Made by a program: the position numbers and the translations under genes | Assembly (NCBI GenBank): GCA_902516465.1 | Contig: CABXZD010000004.1 | Coordinates: 22,489-86,488 of the forward strand | Length of the DNA: 64,000 nucleotides | Direction: 5' to 3' | DNA from: an uncultured Pelagibacteraceae bacterium | GTDB taxonomy: Bacteria; Pseudomonadota; Alphaproteobacteria; Pelagibacterales; Pelagibacteraceae | Shown: positions 45,204 to 56,301 of the stretch, in pieces | Position numbering within the stretch: position 1 is the stretch's first letter | Layout: each line of letters opens with the position of its first letter | Notes under the pieces: model-generated | Told to the model about the DNA's origin: nothing | Seen by the model: the letters and a program-made list of their open reading frames with translations, nothing else | Database searches by the model: none

Positions 45204-47159
45204 TTAATTGAAGTTAATTGGATCAACATCAACTGAAAGTTTTACTCCTGGTTGAAATTTATAATTTGAGATTGCTGCTGCTAGGGAATTTTGCAATTTT
45301 AATGTTTTTGCTCCTCTTATTAGCAACCTTATTCTATATTTTCTTTTTAATCTAAAAATTGGAGCACTTACTGGACCAAGAATTTTTCCAGCTAATTTAT
45401 TTTCAATAAAAATCTTTAATTTGTATCCCTCTTTTTCTAGTTTTTCCTCATTTTCTCCAGTTAGGATTAAAGAGATAAATCTTTGAAATGGTGGTAACTT
45501 ATTTTTTTTTCTTATATTTAGTTCTCTATCTAAAAAAATGTCTGGATTATTATTAGTCAAATCTGAAATCATCTTAGTATTATGATTATAAGTTTGGAAA
45601 TATACTGTTGCAGGTTTGCCTGTCCTTCCTGCTCTTCCAGAAAGCTGATGGTATAATTGTAAATTTTTCTCTGCGCTTCTTAAATCGTGTCCTTGTGAAG
45701 AAAGATCAATATCAACTATAACAATACAATTTAAACTGGGGAAATGAAAACCTTTGGAAATTAATTGTGTGCCTACTAAAATTTGAACATCATTATTAAT
45801 TATTTTTTCTAATTTTATACTTGAGCCTTTTTTATTCATTGTGTCACTTGAAAAAATTTCGATTTTTTTGGATGGGAAATTTTTTTTTACTTCTTCAGAA
45901 ATTCTTTCAACACCTGGACCACAAAATATAATATCACACTCACCATCTTTGACACATGTTCTTTTTAAAGAGGATTTAAAACCGCAATAATGACATAATA
46001 AATTATTTTTATTTTTATGGTAAACTAAATTAATTGAACAATTTGGGCAAGAATAACTATTAAAACATTTATTGCAAACTACATGTGGAGAAAATCCTCG
46101 TCTATTTAAAAAAAATAATACCTGATCATTTTTATCAAGATGAAAATTTACTTTATCTATTATTTTTTTTGAAAGCCAAGACTGTTTTTCTAATTTTATT
46201 TTATTAAGATTAATTATTTCAAAATTTGGCATCGCAGCATTTTGATAACGCTGTTCTAGTCTAGAAATACTATATTTTCCTTTTTTAATATTTTCGAATG
46301 TTTCAATTGATGGAACAGCAGTCACTAAGTTGACAGGTATATTCTCAAATGATGCTCTTGAGATAGCCATATCTCTAGCATTATAAGTGATACCCTCATC
46401 TTGTTTGTAAGATTGGTCATGTTCTTCATCGACAACAATTAAACCTAACTTTCTAAATGGCAAAAATAAAGATGATCTTGCGCCGATCACAACTTTAATT
46501 TCTCCAGTTGCAACCCCACTCCAAATAACTTTTTTCTTTTTTTTAGAAATCCCAGAGTGCCAAACTGCTGGTACTATTCCAAAAAATTCTATGAATTTTT
46601 TTTCAAATTGGCTAGTTAAACCTATTTCAGGCAACAAAATTAAACCTTGCAAACCTCTGTTCATGATCTCTTTAAGAGCTGAAAAATAAACTATAGTTTT
46701 TCCTGAACCTGTTGTGCCTTGAAGAACATGTACCCTAAATTCATCATTAGAAATGTTCATTTTTTTTAGACATTTGTTTTGTTCTTCTGAAAGTATGGTT
46801 GAATTTTTTTTAATATTTCTGTCAAAAATTTCATAAGCATCTTTTTGAAGACTTTCGACTGCATTACTGTTTAATAAAAGTAGTTTTAAAACCATACCCT
46901 TTGGTGTCATGTTATATTCAGCAAACCAATTAAGAAATTTAATGGTTGTTTTCTTTAATGGAGAAACATCAAGTTTTTTTAAAACATTCTTTAGTTTAAA
47001 TTTTTTATTATTTTTTTTTTCAAATTCGTCCCAAACAACACCAGTAATTTTAGACTTACCAAAAGGTACAACGACATAATCTCCTATTTTTAATTTAAGC
47101 TGACTTTCATAGGTAAAGGGATGATTAAATATGTTTGGTAAGAGAATCGGTACTTTCAT
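45204..47159 (-). CDS. priA: Primosomal protein N' (replication restart helicase)
   Basis: GTTGSGKTIVYFSAL, DEEHD, zinc-binding Cys cluster CNKCFNSYSCPNCS. Confidence 0.97.
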   Translation of the reverse strand: MKVPILLPNIFNHPFTYESQLKLKIGDYVVVPFGKSKITGVVWDEFEKKNNKKFKLKNVLKKLDVSPLKKTTIKFLNWFAEYNMTPKGMVLKLLLLNSNAVESLQKDAYEIFDRNIKKNSTILSEEQNKCLKKMNISNDEFRVHVLQGTTGSGKTIVYFSALKEIMNRGLQGLILLPEIGLTSQFEKKFIEFFGIVPAVWHSGISKKKKKVIWSGVATGEIKVVIGARSSLFLPFRKLGLIVVDEEHDQSYKQDEGITYNARDMAISRASFENIPVNLVTAVPSIETFENIKKGKYSISRLEQRYQNAAMPNFEIINLNKIKLEKQSWLSKKIIDKVNFHLDKNDQVLFFLNRRGFSPHVVCNKCFNSYSCPNCSINLVYHKNKNNLLCHYCGFKSSLKRTCVKDGECDIIFCGPGVERISEEVKKNFPSKKIEIFSSDTMNKKGSSIKLEKIINNDVQILVGTQLISKGFHFPSLNCIVIVDIDLSSQGHDLRSAEKNLQLYHQLSGRAGRTGKPATVYFQTYNHNTKMISDLTNNNPDIFLDRELNIRKKNKLPPFQRFISLILTGENEEKLEKEGYKLKIFIENKLAGKILGPVSAPIFRLKRKYRIRLLIRGAKTLKLQNSLAAAISNYKFQPGVKLSVDVDPINFN

Positions 47160-47181
47160 ATCTAAATAATATGAAAATATA

Positions 47182-48582
47182 TTAAGAGTGTATTGCTCTT
47201 TTATCTACTGATAATGCTGCTTCTTTAACAGCTTCAGAGAAAGTAGGATGAGCATGGCAAGTTCTAGCTATATCCTCTGAACTAGCACCAAATTCCATCG
47301 CTACACCTATTTCAGCAATTAATTCTCCCACATGGGGACCGATTAAATGAGCTCCAAGAACTTTATCAGTTTTTTTATCAGCTAAAATTTTTACAAAACC
47401 CTCTGCATCATCAATTGCTTTAGCTCTGGAGTTTGCCATAAAAGAAAACTTACCTATTTTATAATTGATATTTTTTTCTTTTAGTTGCTCTTCAGTCTTC
47501 CCAATAGATGCAACTTCTGGAGTTGTATAAATTACTCCTGGAATAGTATCATAATTTACATGACCTGACTGGCCAGCAATGTTTTCCGCAACTGCAATTC
47601 CTTCATCCTCAGCTTTATGAGCCAACATTGGTCCTGCTATTACATCACCTATAGCAAAAACATTATCCAAATTAGTTTGAAAACTCTTGTTAGTTTTTAC
47701 TCTTTGTTTTTCATCTAGTTCAATTCCAACTTTTTCAAGGTTAAGTCCATTAATATTTGGTTTTCTACCAACAGAAATTAACACCTTATCACAGTCAAAA
47801 TCTTTTAAAGTACCATCTTTATCTTTCGTTGATACAATAACACCTGAATCGCTTTTACTAATTTTTTCAACTTTATGCTGCATGTGAAAATTGATTTTTT
47901 GCTTCTTTAGAATTTTCATAAACTCATTTGAAATTTCTTTATCCATACCAGGCGTTATGTGATCTAAAAATTCAATGACATGAACTTCTGAGCCAAGTCT
48001 TGACCAAACTGATCCCATTTCCAATCCAATATAACCACCTCCTACAACAATCATTTTTTTTGGTACTTTCTCGAATTTCAAAGCACCTGTAGAAGAAACA
48101 ATAACTTTTTCGTCAAAATCAATACCAGGTAGTGATACTGGTACTGATCCTGTTGCAATAATTACTTTATCGGCTTGAATAAAGATTTCATTTTTTTTAT
48201 CATCCATTATGGAGATTTCATTTTTTGATTTAAAGCTTCCAATTCCTTTAAAATAAGTCACATTATTTTTCTTTAATAAAAACTCCACCCCTTTGGTTAA
48301 AACAGTAACTGCTTTATCTTTGTTTTTCATCATTTTTGATAAATTGAGTTTTATTTCGCTAATTTCGATGCCTTTACTAGACAAATGTTGAGCTTTATGA
48401 AATTCCTCTGATAAATTTAACAAACTTTTAGAGGGAATACATCCAACATTTAAACAAGTTCCTCCTAGTGAACCTCTAGACTCAATGCAAGCAGTTTTAA
48501 GACCCAATTGCGCTAGTCTAATTGCACAAACATATCCTCCTGGACCACCACCGATAACTACTGCTTGAAATTTATCTGACAT
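47182..48582 (-). CDS. lpdA: Dihydrolipoyl dehydrogenase
   Basis: GGTCLNVGCIPSKSLL, HAHPTFSEA. Confidence 0.98.
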   Translation of the reverse strand: MSDKFQAVVIGGGPGGYVCAIRLAQLGLKTACIESRGSLGGTCLNVGCIPSKSLLNLSEEFHKAQHLSSKGIEISEIKLNLSKMMKNKDKAVTVLTKGVEFLLKKNNVTYFKGIGSFKSKNEISIMDDKKNEIFIQADKVIIATGSVPVSLPGIDFDEKVIVSSTGALKFEKVPKKMIVVGGGYIGLEMGSVWSRLGSEVHVIEFLDHITPGMDKEISNEFMKILKKQKINFHMQHKVEKISKSDSGVIVSTKDKDGTLKDFDCDKVLISVGRKPNINGLNLEKVGIELDEKQRVKTNKSFQTNLDNVFAIGDVIAGPMLAHKAEDEGIAVAENIAGQSGHVNYDTIPGVIYTTPEVASIGKTEEQLKEKNINYKIGKFSFMANSRAKAIDDAEGFVKILADKKTDKVLGAHLIGPHVGELIAEIGVAMEFGASSEDIARTCHAHPTFSEAVKEAALSVDKRAIHS

Positions 48583-49875
48583 TTAAATATCTAAAAATAA
48601 CCTTCTTGGATCCTCTAAATTTTCTTTTAACATTTTTAAAAATGAAACAGACTCTTTACCGTCAATAATTCTATGATCATATGAAAGTGCTAAATACATA
48701 ATTGGTCTAATCTTGATTTCTCCACCAATTACTATAGGTCTATCTACGATATTATGCATTCCTAATACTCCTGATTGAGGTAAATTTAATATTGGAGTCG
48801 AAAGCATTGAACCATAAACACCACCGTTACTTATAGTAAAAGTTCCTCCTTGTAGATCTTCAATTGATAGTTGACCATTTTTTGCTTTTTCAGAAGTTTT
48901 TTTAATATTCTTTTCTATGTCTGCAAAAGATAATTCATCTGCATTTTTAAGAACCGGAACCACTAAGCCCTTTTCAGTGCCAACTGCGAAACTTATGTTG
49001 TAATAATTTTTATAAATAATTTCATCACCCTCTATTTCGGCATTAACTGCTGGAAAGTTTTTTAAAGCTACAACACATGCTTTAACAAAAAATGACATTA
49101 ATCCTAATTTAATTCCGTATCGACTCTGAAAATCTTCTTGGTTTTCTTTTCTCATTTCGTTAATATTTGTCATATCAACTTCATTAAAAGTAGTTAATAA
49201 CGCTGCTCTCTCTTGAGCTTGTTTTAATCTTTTCGCAATAGTCTGTCTCAATCTTGTCATTTTAATTCTCTCTTCTTGACCATGCTTAATTTTTCTTTGC
49301 GAAGGAGGAGGATTGGACCCCATTAAACTAATTAAATCCCCCTTTAAAACTCTCCCATCCTTCCCACTACCTTTGATCGATTGAATATTAATTTTATTTT
49401 CAGTAACTATCTTCCTTACAGCTGGGGACAAAGTTTGATTAATTTTTTTATCTTCATCTTCTCTTTCATCTTCAATTTCGTTAGTAAGAACTAATGGTTT
49501 TTCCTCGTTTCTTTCTGTAATTTTTTCTTCAAAAATTTTAGGATCTTCTTTTTGTTTCTCAGTTTCTAAATTTATTACATTGTTATCAAGTATTGTTGGT
49601 TCAATTTTTTTTGTTACTTCACCTTGATTGCTTATAATCTTTTCAGATACTGATCCTAAAATAGAACCAACCTCAACAATTGAACCATCTTTAGAATTAA
49701 TATCTGATAATACCCCCGAAACTGGAGATGGGACCTCTAAGTTGACTTTATCTGTTTCTAATTCAACAATTGGTTCATCTGCTTCAACTTTGTCTCCTTC
49801 ATTTTTTAACCATTTTGAAACAGTTGCTTCAGTTATACTTTCTCCAAGTGCTGGCACTAAAATTTTTTCACTCAT
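48583..49875 (-). CDS. sucB: 2-oxoglutarate dehydrogenase E2 (dihydrolipoamide succinyltransferase)
   Basis: Lipoyl [29 protein letters not shown] catalytic motif. Confidence 0.97.
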   Translation of the reverse strand: MSEKILVPALGESITEATVSKWLKNEGDKVEADEPIVELETDKVNLEVPSPVSGVLSDINSKDGSIVEVGSILGSVSEKIISNQGEVTKKIEPTILDNNVINLETEKQKEDPKIFEEKITERNEEKPLVLTNEIEDEREDEDKKINQTLSPAVRKIVTENKINIQSIKGSGKDGRVLKGDLISLMGSNPPPSQRKIKHGQEERIKMTRLRQTIAKRLKQAQERAALLTTFNEVDMTNINEMRKENQEDFQSRYGIKLGLMSFFVKACVVALKNFPAVNAEIEGDEIIYKNYYNISFAVGTEKGLVVPVLKNADELSFADIEKNIKKTSEKAKNGQLSIEDLQGGTFTISNGGVYGSMLSTPILNLPQSGVLGMHNIVDRPIVIGGEIKIRPIMYLALSYDHRIIDGKESVSFLKMLKENLEDPRRLFLDI

Positions 49876-49881
49876 TATTAT

Positions 49882-52755
49882 TTACTTAAAAACATCTTCA
49901 ATAATTTCTTTCTGTTGAGAGATATGTCTTTTCATATATCCTGTTGCGGGTGACGCATCCGGACTTCTTCCAATATAAGAAATTTTATTATTATTAGCCT
50001 TAATATTATCCAATGTCCATTGGATATAATCTCTGACCGAAAACCAAGCTCCCATATTTTTTGGTTCTTCTTGACACCAATAAAACTGAGCTGTTTTAAC
50101 ATAAGGTTTTAATTCTTTTGCTAAGGCTTTTGCGGGAAAAGGATAAAGTTGCTCTATTCTATAAAAAACAATGTCATCTCTTTTTAACTTTTCTCTAGCT
50201 TCAATCAAATCAAAATATATTTTACCTGAGCACAAAATTACTTTTTTTATTTCATTTATTTTTTTCAATTTTATAAACCCTTTTACCTTAGGATCAATTG
50301 CGTGATCCCATAAAACCCTATGAAATGAATTTTCTTTACTAAAATCCTCCAAGTCAGACACACAAAATTTATGACGTAATAAAGATTTTGGTGTCATTAT
50401 TATTAAAGGTTTTCTAAAGTCTCTGTGCATCTGTCTTCTCAATGCGTGAAAATAATTTGCAGGTGAAGTACAATTCATTATTTGCATATTATCGTTTGAA
50501 CATAATTGTAAAAATCTTTCTAATCTAGCCGATGAGTGCTCTGGGCCTTGGCCTTCGTATCCATGAGGCAACAACATAACCAGGCCTGAGGCTCTAGACC
50601 ATTTTCTCTCTCCTGATGCAATAAATTGATCTATAACAACTTGAGCACCATTTGCAAAATCACCAAACTGAGCTTCCCATAATGTAAGGGTATTTGGTTC
50701 AACTAAACTATAACCATATTCAAAACCTAAAACTGCTAGTTCCGATAAAAAACTATCTACAACTTCAAAATTTTTTTGGTTTGATGATATATTATTAAGA
50801 GGTACATACCTTGAGTTATCTAATTGATTTCTTAAGACTGAATGTCTTTGACTAAAAGTTCCCCTACCAGTATCTTGACCCACTAACCTAACTGGATATC
50901 CTTCCTCTAACAAAGAAGCAAAAGCAAGAGATTCGGCTGTTGACCAATCAATTTTTTTTTCATTAGAAACAGATAACTTCCTATTATCAAAAATTTTTGA
51001 TATAGTTTTATGAACATTTATTTCAATTGGAATCGTATTAATTTTATTAGAAATTTCTTTTAATTTTTTAGTGTTATAACCAGTTACACCTCTTTTATCT
51101 TTACCTTTTTCTGGTTTATAGCGAGACCAAGTACCCTCGAACCATTCTATTTTAGGTTTATAGTTTTTAGCATTTTTAAATTGGTCATCTAATAAAGCTC
51201 TAAATTTTTTAATTTCATTATTTAAAAATTCATTTGATATAGAACCTTCATTAACAAGTTTTTGACCATAAACTTTTATTGAAGATGGATGAGAGCGTAT
51301 TTTCTTATACATAAGAGGTTGGGTAAAAGAGGGTTCATCTCCCTCATTATGACCAAATCTTCTGTAACAAATTAAATCTATTACTACATCTCTGTTAAAT
51401 TTTAATCTAAAGTCTGTAGCTATTCTAGCAGCATAAACTACGGCCTCGGGGTCATCACCATTTACATGAATGATGGGCGCTTCAACCATTTTTGCTACAT
51501 CTGAAGGATAAGGAGAGGATCTGGCAAATCTCGGACTTGTTGTAAAACCTATTTGATTATTTATAATTATATGAATTGTTCCTCCTGTATTATGGCCAGG
51601 TAGACCTGACATAGCAAAACATTCTGCTACAACTCCTTGCCCTGCAAAAGCTGCATCACCATGAATTAATATTGGAATTACTTTTTTTCTCTCTTTGTCT
51701 TTATGGAAAAATTGCTTAGCTCTTGTTTGACCAAGAACAACGGGATTTACCGCTTCCAAATGAGATGGATTATCAGTCAAACTTACATGAACTAGATTTC
51801 CATCAAAATCTCTATTAGATGAAGCACCTAGATGATATTTAACATCTCCGGTATCATCTTCTGAGTCAGAATTAATTTCCCCCGAGAATTCATTAAATAT
51901 TCTTTTATATGACTTTTGCAGAACATTGGCCAATACATTCAATCTACCCCTATGCGACATTCCAATTTTTACTTCTTTAATTTTTGATTGACCGCCAATT
52001 TTGACTATTTGTTCAAGGGCAGGGATCAAGCTCTCACCCCCATCAAGACCGAATCTTTTTGTACCTACATATTTTGTATGTAAAAATTTTTCAAAACCTT
52101 CAGCTTGTATTAATTTATTAAGAATTGCTTTTTTTCCATTCTGAGTAAACTTAAAATCATCTGCTTTTTCAACTCTATCTCTAAACCATTTCCTCTCTGT
52201 AGGGTTAGCAATATGCATATACTCATATCCAATAGAACCACAATATTTTTCTCTTAAAAATTTAAGTATCTCTTTTATATTTGAATATTGTTTATTTATT
52301 ACTCCATCTAGAAAAATTTTTTTTAAATATTCGTCTTTGTTAAATCCATATGATTCTGGATGAAGTTCATCAAGATAATCTGCTTTAAGCATTTCTAAAG
52401 GATCTAATTTTGCAATTAGATGTCCTCTTTGTCTATAGGACCTAATCATAGCTACTGCCTTAATTGAATTTGCATTTGAATTTGCAATTTCTTGATCACT
52501 TGATTTGTTAATTTGATTAACTAATTTTTGATCTTTTTTTACAGAAATTTTTTGGGTAGGACTCCAGGATGGGCCGTTTAACTCATTTACAATAACGTCT
52601 AATTCTTCTCCAATTTCTTGGAAATATTTTTTCCAACTTTCAGGTAAATTAGGATCATTGGCAACAAACTTGGTGTACATTTCTTCTATGAAGGCACTGT
52701 TTGCTTTACTTAAAAATGCTGTTTTTTCAAATTCAAGATTTTTAATTGATGACAT
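49882..52755 (-). CDS. sucA: 2-oxoglutarate dehydrogenase E1
   Basis: 957 aa; GMSHRGRLNVLANVL, FSQRHSVLRNQ. Confidence 0.98.
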   Translation of the reverse strand: MSSIKNLEFEKTAFLSKANSAFIEEMYTKFVANDPNLPESWKKYFQEIGEELDVIVNELNGPSWSPTQKISVKKDQKLVNQINKSSDQEIANSNANSIKAVAMIRSYRQRGHLIAKLDPLEMLKADYLDELHPESYGFNKDEYLKKIFLDGVINKQYSNIKEILKFLREKYCGSIGYEYMHIANPTERKWFRDRVEKADDFKFTQNGKKAILNKLIQAEGFEKFLHTKYVGTKRFGLDGGESLIPALEQIVKIGGQSKIKEVKIGMSHRGRLNVLANVLQKSYKRIFNEFSGEINSDSEDDTGDVKYHLGASSNRDFDGNLVHVSLTDNPSHLEAVNPVVLGQTRAKQFFHKDKERKKVIPILIHGDAAFAGQGVVAECFAMSGLPGHNTGGTIHIIINNQIGFTTSPRFARSSPYPSDVAKMVEAPIIHVNGDDPEAVVYAARIATDFRLKFNRDVVIDLICYRRFGHNEGDEPSFTQPLMYKKIRSHPSSIKVYGQKLVNEGSISNEFLNNEIKKFRALLDDQFKNAKNYKPKIEWFEGTWSRYKPEKGKDKRGVTGYNTKKLKEISNKINTIPIEINVHKTISKIFDNRKLSVSNEKKIDWSTAESLAFASLLEEGYPVRLVGQDTGRGTFSQRHSVLRNQLDNSRYVPLNNISSNQKNFEVVDSFLSELAVLGFEYGYSLVEPNTLTLWEAQFGDFANGAQVVIDQFIASGERKWSRASGLVMLLPHGYEGQGPEHSSARLERFLQLCSNDNMQIMNCTSPANYFHALRRQMHRDFRKPLIIMTPKSLLRHKFCVSDLEDFSKENSFHRVLWDHAIDPKVKGFIKLKKINEIKKVILCSGKIYFDLIEAREKLKRDDIVFYRIEQLYPFPAKALAKELKPYVKTAQFYWCQEEPKNMGAWFSVRDYIQWTLDNIKANNNKISYIGRSPDASPATGYMKRHISQQKEIIEDVFK

Positions 52756-52789
52756 TATTTAGTTTAATATAGACTTAGATATAAATTTT

Positions 52790-53665
52790 TCAATTAGACA
52801 GTTTATTTATTAAAGTTTTCCCAATTATAGAAGGAGATTTAGCAACAGTAATTCCAGACTCTTCCATTTTTTTTATTTTATCATCGGCTCCACCTTTTCC
52901 ACCAGAAATAATTGCTCCTGCATGACCCATTCTACGTCCAGGAGGGGCGGTTATACCCGCTATAAATCCTACAATTGGTTTTTTTACTTTATGATTTTTT
53001 ACAAATTCAGAAGCTTCCTCTTCAGCTGTACCTCCAATTTCTCCAATCATTAAAATAGATTGTGTTTCTTCGTCATTTAAAAACAAATCCAAACAATCTA
53101 TAAAATTTGTCCCATTGATTGGATCTCCACCAATACCAATACATGTTGATTGACCTAAACCATTTTCTGTAGTTTGTGCTACCGCCTCATATGTTAATGT
53201 TCCTGATCTAGAAACTATCCCAACAGATCCTCTTTTATGAATATTTCCTGGCATTATTCCAATTTTACATTCCCCTGGAGTTATTATGCCTGGGCAGTTA
53301 GGTCCTATTAATCTACTTTTTGATCCATTTAGTTTCTTTTTAACTTTTAACATATCTAAAACAGGAATTCCTTCTGTTATACAAACTATAAGACTTATGG
53401 ATGCATCTATTGCTTCAATAATTGCTTCAGCAGCAAATTTTGCAGGCACATAGATCATCGTTGCATCAGCTCCAAGGTTATTTTTTGCTTCTAAAACAGT
53501 GTTAAATACTGGTCTGTCTAAATGTTTTTGTCCACCTTTTTTTGGTGTAACTCCACCAACTAAATTAGTGCCATACATAATGGCTTGTTCAGAATGAAAA
53601 GTTCCATGGGAACCTGTGAAACCCTGACAAATTACTTTTGTATTTTTGTTAACTAATACGGACAT
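52790..53665 (-). CDS. sucD: Succinyl-CoA synthetase alpha subunit
   Basis: [29 protein letters not shown]. Confidence 0.98.
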   Translation of the reverse strand: MSVLVNKNTKVICQGFTGSHGTFHSEQAIMYGTNLVGGVTPKKGGQKHLDRPVFNTVLEAKNNLGADATMIYVPAKFAAEAIIEAIDASISLIVCITEGIPVLDMLKVKKKLNGSKSRLIGPNCPGIITPGECKIGIMPGNIHKRGSVGIVSRSGTLTYEAVAQTTENGLGQSTCIGIGGDPINGTNFIDCLDLFLNDEETQSILMIGEIGGTAEEEASEFVKNHKVKKPIVGFIAGITAPPGRRMGHAGAIISGGKGGADDKIKKMEESGITVAKSPSIIGKTLINKLSN

Positions 53666-54826
53666 CTATTTAATAGCCTCAACTATTTTTTTTGCAGCAT
53701 CATCTAAATTTTCAGCTGATATTAATTTTAAACCAGAGTTATCAAGTATCTTTTTTCCTTCCTCAAAATTAGTTCCAGCTAATCTGACAATTAATGGTAC
53801 CCCAATACTAATTTCTTTTGCAGCATCTACCACGCCTTGAGCAAGAACATCGCATCTCATTATCCCTCCAAAAATATTAATTAAAATTCCTTTAACATTC
53901 TTATCTGAAAGAATTATTTTGAGTGCAGCTGAAACTTTTTCTTTTGATGCTCCACCTCCAACGTCTAAGAAGTTTGCTGGTTCTTCTCCATATAACTTGA
54001 TAATATCCATTGTAGCCATAGCCAAGCCAGCACCATTAACCATACATCCAATGCTGCCATCTAATTTAATATAAGAAAGATCATGTTTGCTAGCTTCTAT
54101 CTCTGCTGGATCTTCTTCGTTAAGATCTCTTAGTTCTAATATTTCAGGATGTCTAAATAATGCATTAGAGTCGAAATTCATTTTTGCATCTAAACATACA
54201 ATTTTTTCTTCTTTAGTTAATATCAAAGGATTCACTTCAACCATATTTGCATCTGTGCTAATAAACATTTTAAAAATTGATTTAATTAAAGAAATGACTT
54301 GCTTTTTAGCATTATCAGTTAAATCAAAGATTTTAATTATTTCATCACAATCTTTATCTGAAATTTCATTATCCATTTCAACTTTTGTTGTTATAATTTT
54401 TTCTGGAGAACTACTTGCTACTTCTTCAATATCCATTCCACCTTGGTCACTAGATATGAATGCAATTTTAGAACTAGCTCTATCAACTAAACATGATAAA
54501 TAAAATTCTTTACTAATATTAGAGGATTCTTCCACATATAATCGTTTAACTTCTCGTCCTTCTGGACCTGTTTGATGTGTTATTAAAGTTTTACCTAATA
54601 ATTCCTTTGCAGCGGTTGCTAATTCTTCAATAGTATTTAAAATTTTAACTCCACCTGCTTTACCTCTGCCTCCAGCATGAATTTGGGCTTTTAAGACATA
54701 TTTGTCTGTTTTTAGCGATTTTACCTTTTCTAGTAAGTCATCTACAGTTAAAGCAAAAACTCCCTCGGGTACAACTGCTCCATATTTCTTTAATATTTGT
54801 TTGGCTTGATGCTCGTGAATATTCAT
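53666..54826 (-). CDS. sucC: Succinyl-CoA synthetase beta subunit
   Basis: MNIHEHQAKQILKKYG, GSIGCMVNGAGLAMATMD, NIFGGIMRCD. Confidence 0.98.
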   Translation of the reverse strand: MNIHEHQAKQILKKYGAVVPEGVFALTVDDLLEKVKSLKTDKYVLKAQIHAGGRGKAGGVKILNTIEELATAAKELLGKTLITHQTGPEGREVKRLYVEESSNISKEFYLSCLVDRASSKIAFISSDQGGMDIEEVASSSPEKIITTKVEMDNEISDKDCDEIIKIFDLTDNAKKQVISLIKSIFKMFISTDANMVEVNPLILTKEEKIVCLDAKMNFDSNALFRHPEILELRDLNEEDPAEIEASKHDLSYIKLDGSIGCMVNGAGLAMATMDIIKLYGEEPANFLDVGGGASKEKVSAALKIILSDKNVKGILINIFGGIMRCDVLAQGVVDAAKEISIGVPLIVRLAGTNFEEGKKILDNSGLKLISAENLDDAAKKIVEAIK

Positions 54827-54828
54827 TA

Positions 54829-55794
54829 TTATTTTGAAAGATCAGGGTCTATTTTAGATGCCACTTCCCAAAGGGCTTTTACTGCGTCTATAGAGTGCAT
54901 AAATTCTTTTTTTTCTTTCTCATCTAGTTCAATCTGCTCTATTTTTTCAACTCCGTCTTTGCCCACAATTACTGGCACTCCAGCATAAACATTTTTAACA
55001 CCATATTCTCCATTTAGTTGTACAGCGCATGGTAATAATTTTTTTTCGTTATTCAAATATGCTTCAGCCATTTGAACCCCAGAAGCTGCTGGAGCATAAA
55101 ATGCTGAACCTTTTTCTAAATACTTAACAATTTCTGCACCACCATCCCTGGTCCTTTGATTTATTTCTTCTAATCTTTCTTTGGTAATTTTTCCTTGTTT
55201 AACTAAATCTAGCAAAGGCTTGCCTGAAACTTTTGTAAATCTTGGCATTGGAACCATTGTGTCTCCATGACCTCCCATTACCATTGCATCAATTTCTTTC
55301 ACAGGGATATTTAATTCTAATGATAAAAATAACTTAAATCGGGAACTATCCAAAATTCCTGCCATACCAACAATTTTATTAGCAGGAAGACCAGAGAATT
55401 TTTGAAGAGCCATGACCATGACATCTAGTGGATTAGTAATACATATTATAAATGCGTTAGGAGCATTTTCTTTTATTCCATTAGCTACTTGTTTAATAAT
55501 TTTTAAATTTATACCTAGTAGATCGTCTCTGCTCATACCAGGTTTTCTTGGCACTCCTGCTGTAATAATGATTACATCTGAATCTTTAATGTCTTTATAA
55601 TCATCAGTTCCAATAAATTTTACATTAAAACCGTCAACAGATGAAGATTGAGCTATATCTAAAGCTTTTCCTTTTGCAATTCCACTTGCGACGTCAAATA
55701 ATACTACTTCATCTACTAGTTCTTTTGTTCCAATTAAATGTGCTAGAGTTCCTCCTATTTGACCTGCTCCAATTAAAGAAATTTTTTTAGTCAT
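54829..55794 (-). CDS. mdh: Malate dehydrogenase
   Basis: [38 protein letters not shown]. Confidence 0.98.
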   Translation of the reverse strand: MTKKISLIGAGQIGGTLAHLIGTKELVDEVVLFDVASGIAKGKALDIAQSSSVDGFNVKFIGTDDYKDIKDSDVIIITAGVPRKPGMSRDDLLGINLKIIKQVANGIKENAPNAFIICITNPLDVMVMALQKFSGLPANKIVGMAGILDSSRFKLFLSLELNIPVKEIDAMVMGGHGDTMVPMPRFTKVSGKPLLDLVKQGKITKERLEEINQRTRDGGAEIVKYLEKGSAFYAPAASGVQMAEAYLNNEKKLLPCAVQLNGEYGVKNVYAGVPVIVGKDGVEKIEQIELDEKEKKEFMHSIDAVKALWEVASKIDPDLSK

Positions 55795-55854
55795 ATTTGA
55801 AATTATCTTTTATTGATAACTAATAATTATTCAATATAAATTTAAATTTTTATA

Positions 55855-56295
55855 TTAATTATCTTCAGTCAACTTTGAGCAGATAGCCATATCATCAGAT
55901 ATATATGAACCTTTAAAATGAGATTTGTTTTTTTCCCAATTCTTTTTGCCATCAGTTATGTAAATATTGAATAGCTCTTTTCGGCTTTGTTCTGCCTCCT
56001 CTTGAGCATCTTCTAATTTTTTTTTTTCATCAATAACCTTTAGTTCAACAGCTTTAAATAACAAATTATTTGAAATTTCTATGAAACTCTTTGAAGTCAC
56101 AGCATCCGATTTTAAAATAACACCTGAGGCATATGCGTAAACTGCACTACATCTTTTTAATAAATAAATTTGGGTTGTACCATCTTCTAAATCATTTTTA
56201 TCCAGGTATTCTTTCAGAGTAAAATTAAAATTCGCATAAACATTTTCAGTCAATAACAAGACACCAGCAAAAAAAATAGATATAATTTTTCTCAT
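55855..56295 (-). CDS. Small secreted protein of unknown function
   Basis: 146 aa, signal peptide MRKIISIFFAGVLLLTENVYA, two Cys residues; 6 bp downstream of the channel gene. Confidence 0.75.
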   Translation of the reverse strand: MRKIISIFFAGVLLLTENVYANFNFTLKEYLDKNDLEDGTTQIYLLKRCSAVYAYASGVILKSDAVTSKSFIEISNNLLFKAVELKVIDEKKKLEDAQEEAEQSRKELFNIYITDGKKNWEKNKSHFKGSYISDDMAICSKLTEDN

Positions 56296-56301
56296 CTTAA
56301 T

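Noticed and set aside
55833-55856. AATATAAA/TTTATATT inverted repeat between the small secreted protein gene and mdh
   Set aside because: Pure A/T in a very AT-rich background, no U-tract; expected by chance.
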